Of a stretch of DNA of 64,000 nucleotides, positions 63,683 to 64,000 are shown one piece after another. The DNA is from Leifsonia poae. Its GTDB lineage: Bacteria > Actinomycetota > Actinomycetes > Actinomycetales > Microbacteriaceae. Location of the stretch: NCBI RefSeq assembly GCF_027921845.1, contig NZ_BSEN01000015.1, positions 258,636 through 322,635 on the forward strand, given 5' to 3'. The notes under the pieces were generated by a model. That model had not been told where the DNA came from, made no database searches, and saw nothing but the letters and a program-made list of their open reading frames with translations. Position numbers and translations under genes: made by a program. Positions within the stretch are counted from its first letter, which is position 1. Each line of letters starts with the position of its first letter.

Positions 63683-64000
63683 ATGTGGGCGGCGCTCGGC
63701 CACATCCTGCCTCTAGCGGTCGCCGTCGCGCTCAGTTCCGTCCCCATTATGGCGACGATCCTGATACTCCTCTCGCCCAACAAGGGGCGGTCGTCGCTGA
63801 CGTTCCTGATCGGCTGGGTCCTCGGGCTCACGGTGACGGTCGTCGTGTTCATCCTGCTCGCCTACGTGATCCCTTCGTCGAAGTCCCGAGGCCCGGAGTA
63901 CGCGATCGGCATCATCATGATCGTGATCGGCCTGGCGTTGATCGCGTTCGCGATCGTCCTGTGGAGACGAGGATCCGGGTCGCCGTCCAGTGGCATCCCG
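63683..64000 (+). CDS. GAP-family (sulfolipid-addressing-protein-like) membrane protein, partial at right edge
   Basis: 106 residues are visible before the window ends. They contain LPLAVAVALSSVPIMATILILLSPNKGRSSL, FLIGWVLGLTVTVVVFILLAY and IGIIMIVIGLALIAFAIVLW, i.e. three helices with the ALSSVP-I-A motif followed by a LLSPN(K)GR loop, typical of GAP-family proteins such as the mycobacterial sulfolipid-1-addressing protein. It is probably a lipid- or small-molecule-related membrane transporter. A strong GAGGGGAGGG lies before the ATG at 63683. It is divergent from the AI-2E gene with the shared dyad between. Confidence 0.8.
   Translation, partial: MWAALGHILPLAVAVALSSVPIMATILILLSPNKGRSSLTFLIGWVLGLTVTVVVFILLAYVIPSSKSRGPEYAIGIIMIVIGLALIAFAIVLWRRGSGSPSSGIP

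Overview
The window is a contiguous piece of a high-GC (about 70%) chromosome. Its gene content points to a Microbacteriaceae-like actinobacterium, most plausibly Microbacterium or a close relative. Reasons: a DUF2017-ClpS pair, a baeRF-type protein, GH15 trehalase divergent from zwf, OtsA/OtsB, sugar ABC transporters without a local ATPase, gltX next to tRNA-Gln, 4-nt ATGA/GTGA gene overlaps, and many start codons placed 5-9 nt behind a TANNNT -10 hexamer with no Shine-Dalgarno sequence (leaderless mRNAs). This placement is inferred from gene content, not from a database match. I see no prophage, insertion sequence, rRNA or CRISPR array.

Layout. 1-2423: an oxidoreductase cut by the edge, behind an ECF42-type sigma factor and its DGPF/YCII partner. 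2490-10965: a seven-gene minus-strand operon for import and phosphorolysis of a glycan, probably a mannoside (secreted protein, LacI regulator, binding lipoprotein, two permeases, two GH130 proteins), with a LacI-type palindrome in front. 11056-17760: baeRF protein, DUF2017/ClpS/lipase-like/GH15 trehalase run, zwf, and two unknown proteins. 17866-26531: an ion transporter, an MMPL plus YhgE/Pip export pair under a divergent TetR with three phased operators, a secreted SGNH hydrolase, and a TIM-barrel isomerase-like protein.

26669-43480 is mostly biosynthetic housekeeping: otsA-otsB, ilvD-ilvB-ilvN-ilvC, cutC, serA, leuB, ilvE. It is interspersed with a DoxX-like protein, a second DGPF/ECF42 pair and a TetR/MFS efflux pair whose MFS gene carries an apparent -1 frameshift. 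43588-50073 holds a LysR/PLP-enzyme pair, a PanE-like protein, an FAH-family hydrolase, gltX, a thioredoxin-reductase-like flavoprotein and tRNA-Gln with a terminator. 50188-52315 is a patch of small, less conserved genes (lipoprotein, GNAT, tiny membrane proteins, VOC protein). 52498-58724 contains an OafA-like acyltransferase, an amino-acid permease, a DUF1992 protein and HdeD-like/DUF7144 membrane proteins.

58779-64000 looks like a stress/envelope regulon around a large MalT-like LuxR regulator: DUF6325 protein plus a 51-aa peptide, a 73-aa protein, an AI-2E family transporter and a GAP-family membrane protein cut by the right edge. Three copies of one imperfect dyad (59463-59487, 62151-62175, 63595-63621) sit in front of these genes and are the best candidate for a regulator-binding site.

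The most interesting items are the GH130 operon with its unassigned secreted protein, the MMPL protein fused to a degenerate ABC-ATPase-like domain, the LuxR-centred regulon with a repeated motif, and the abrupt codon-usage switch at the 3' end of ilvD.
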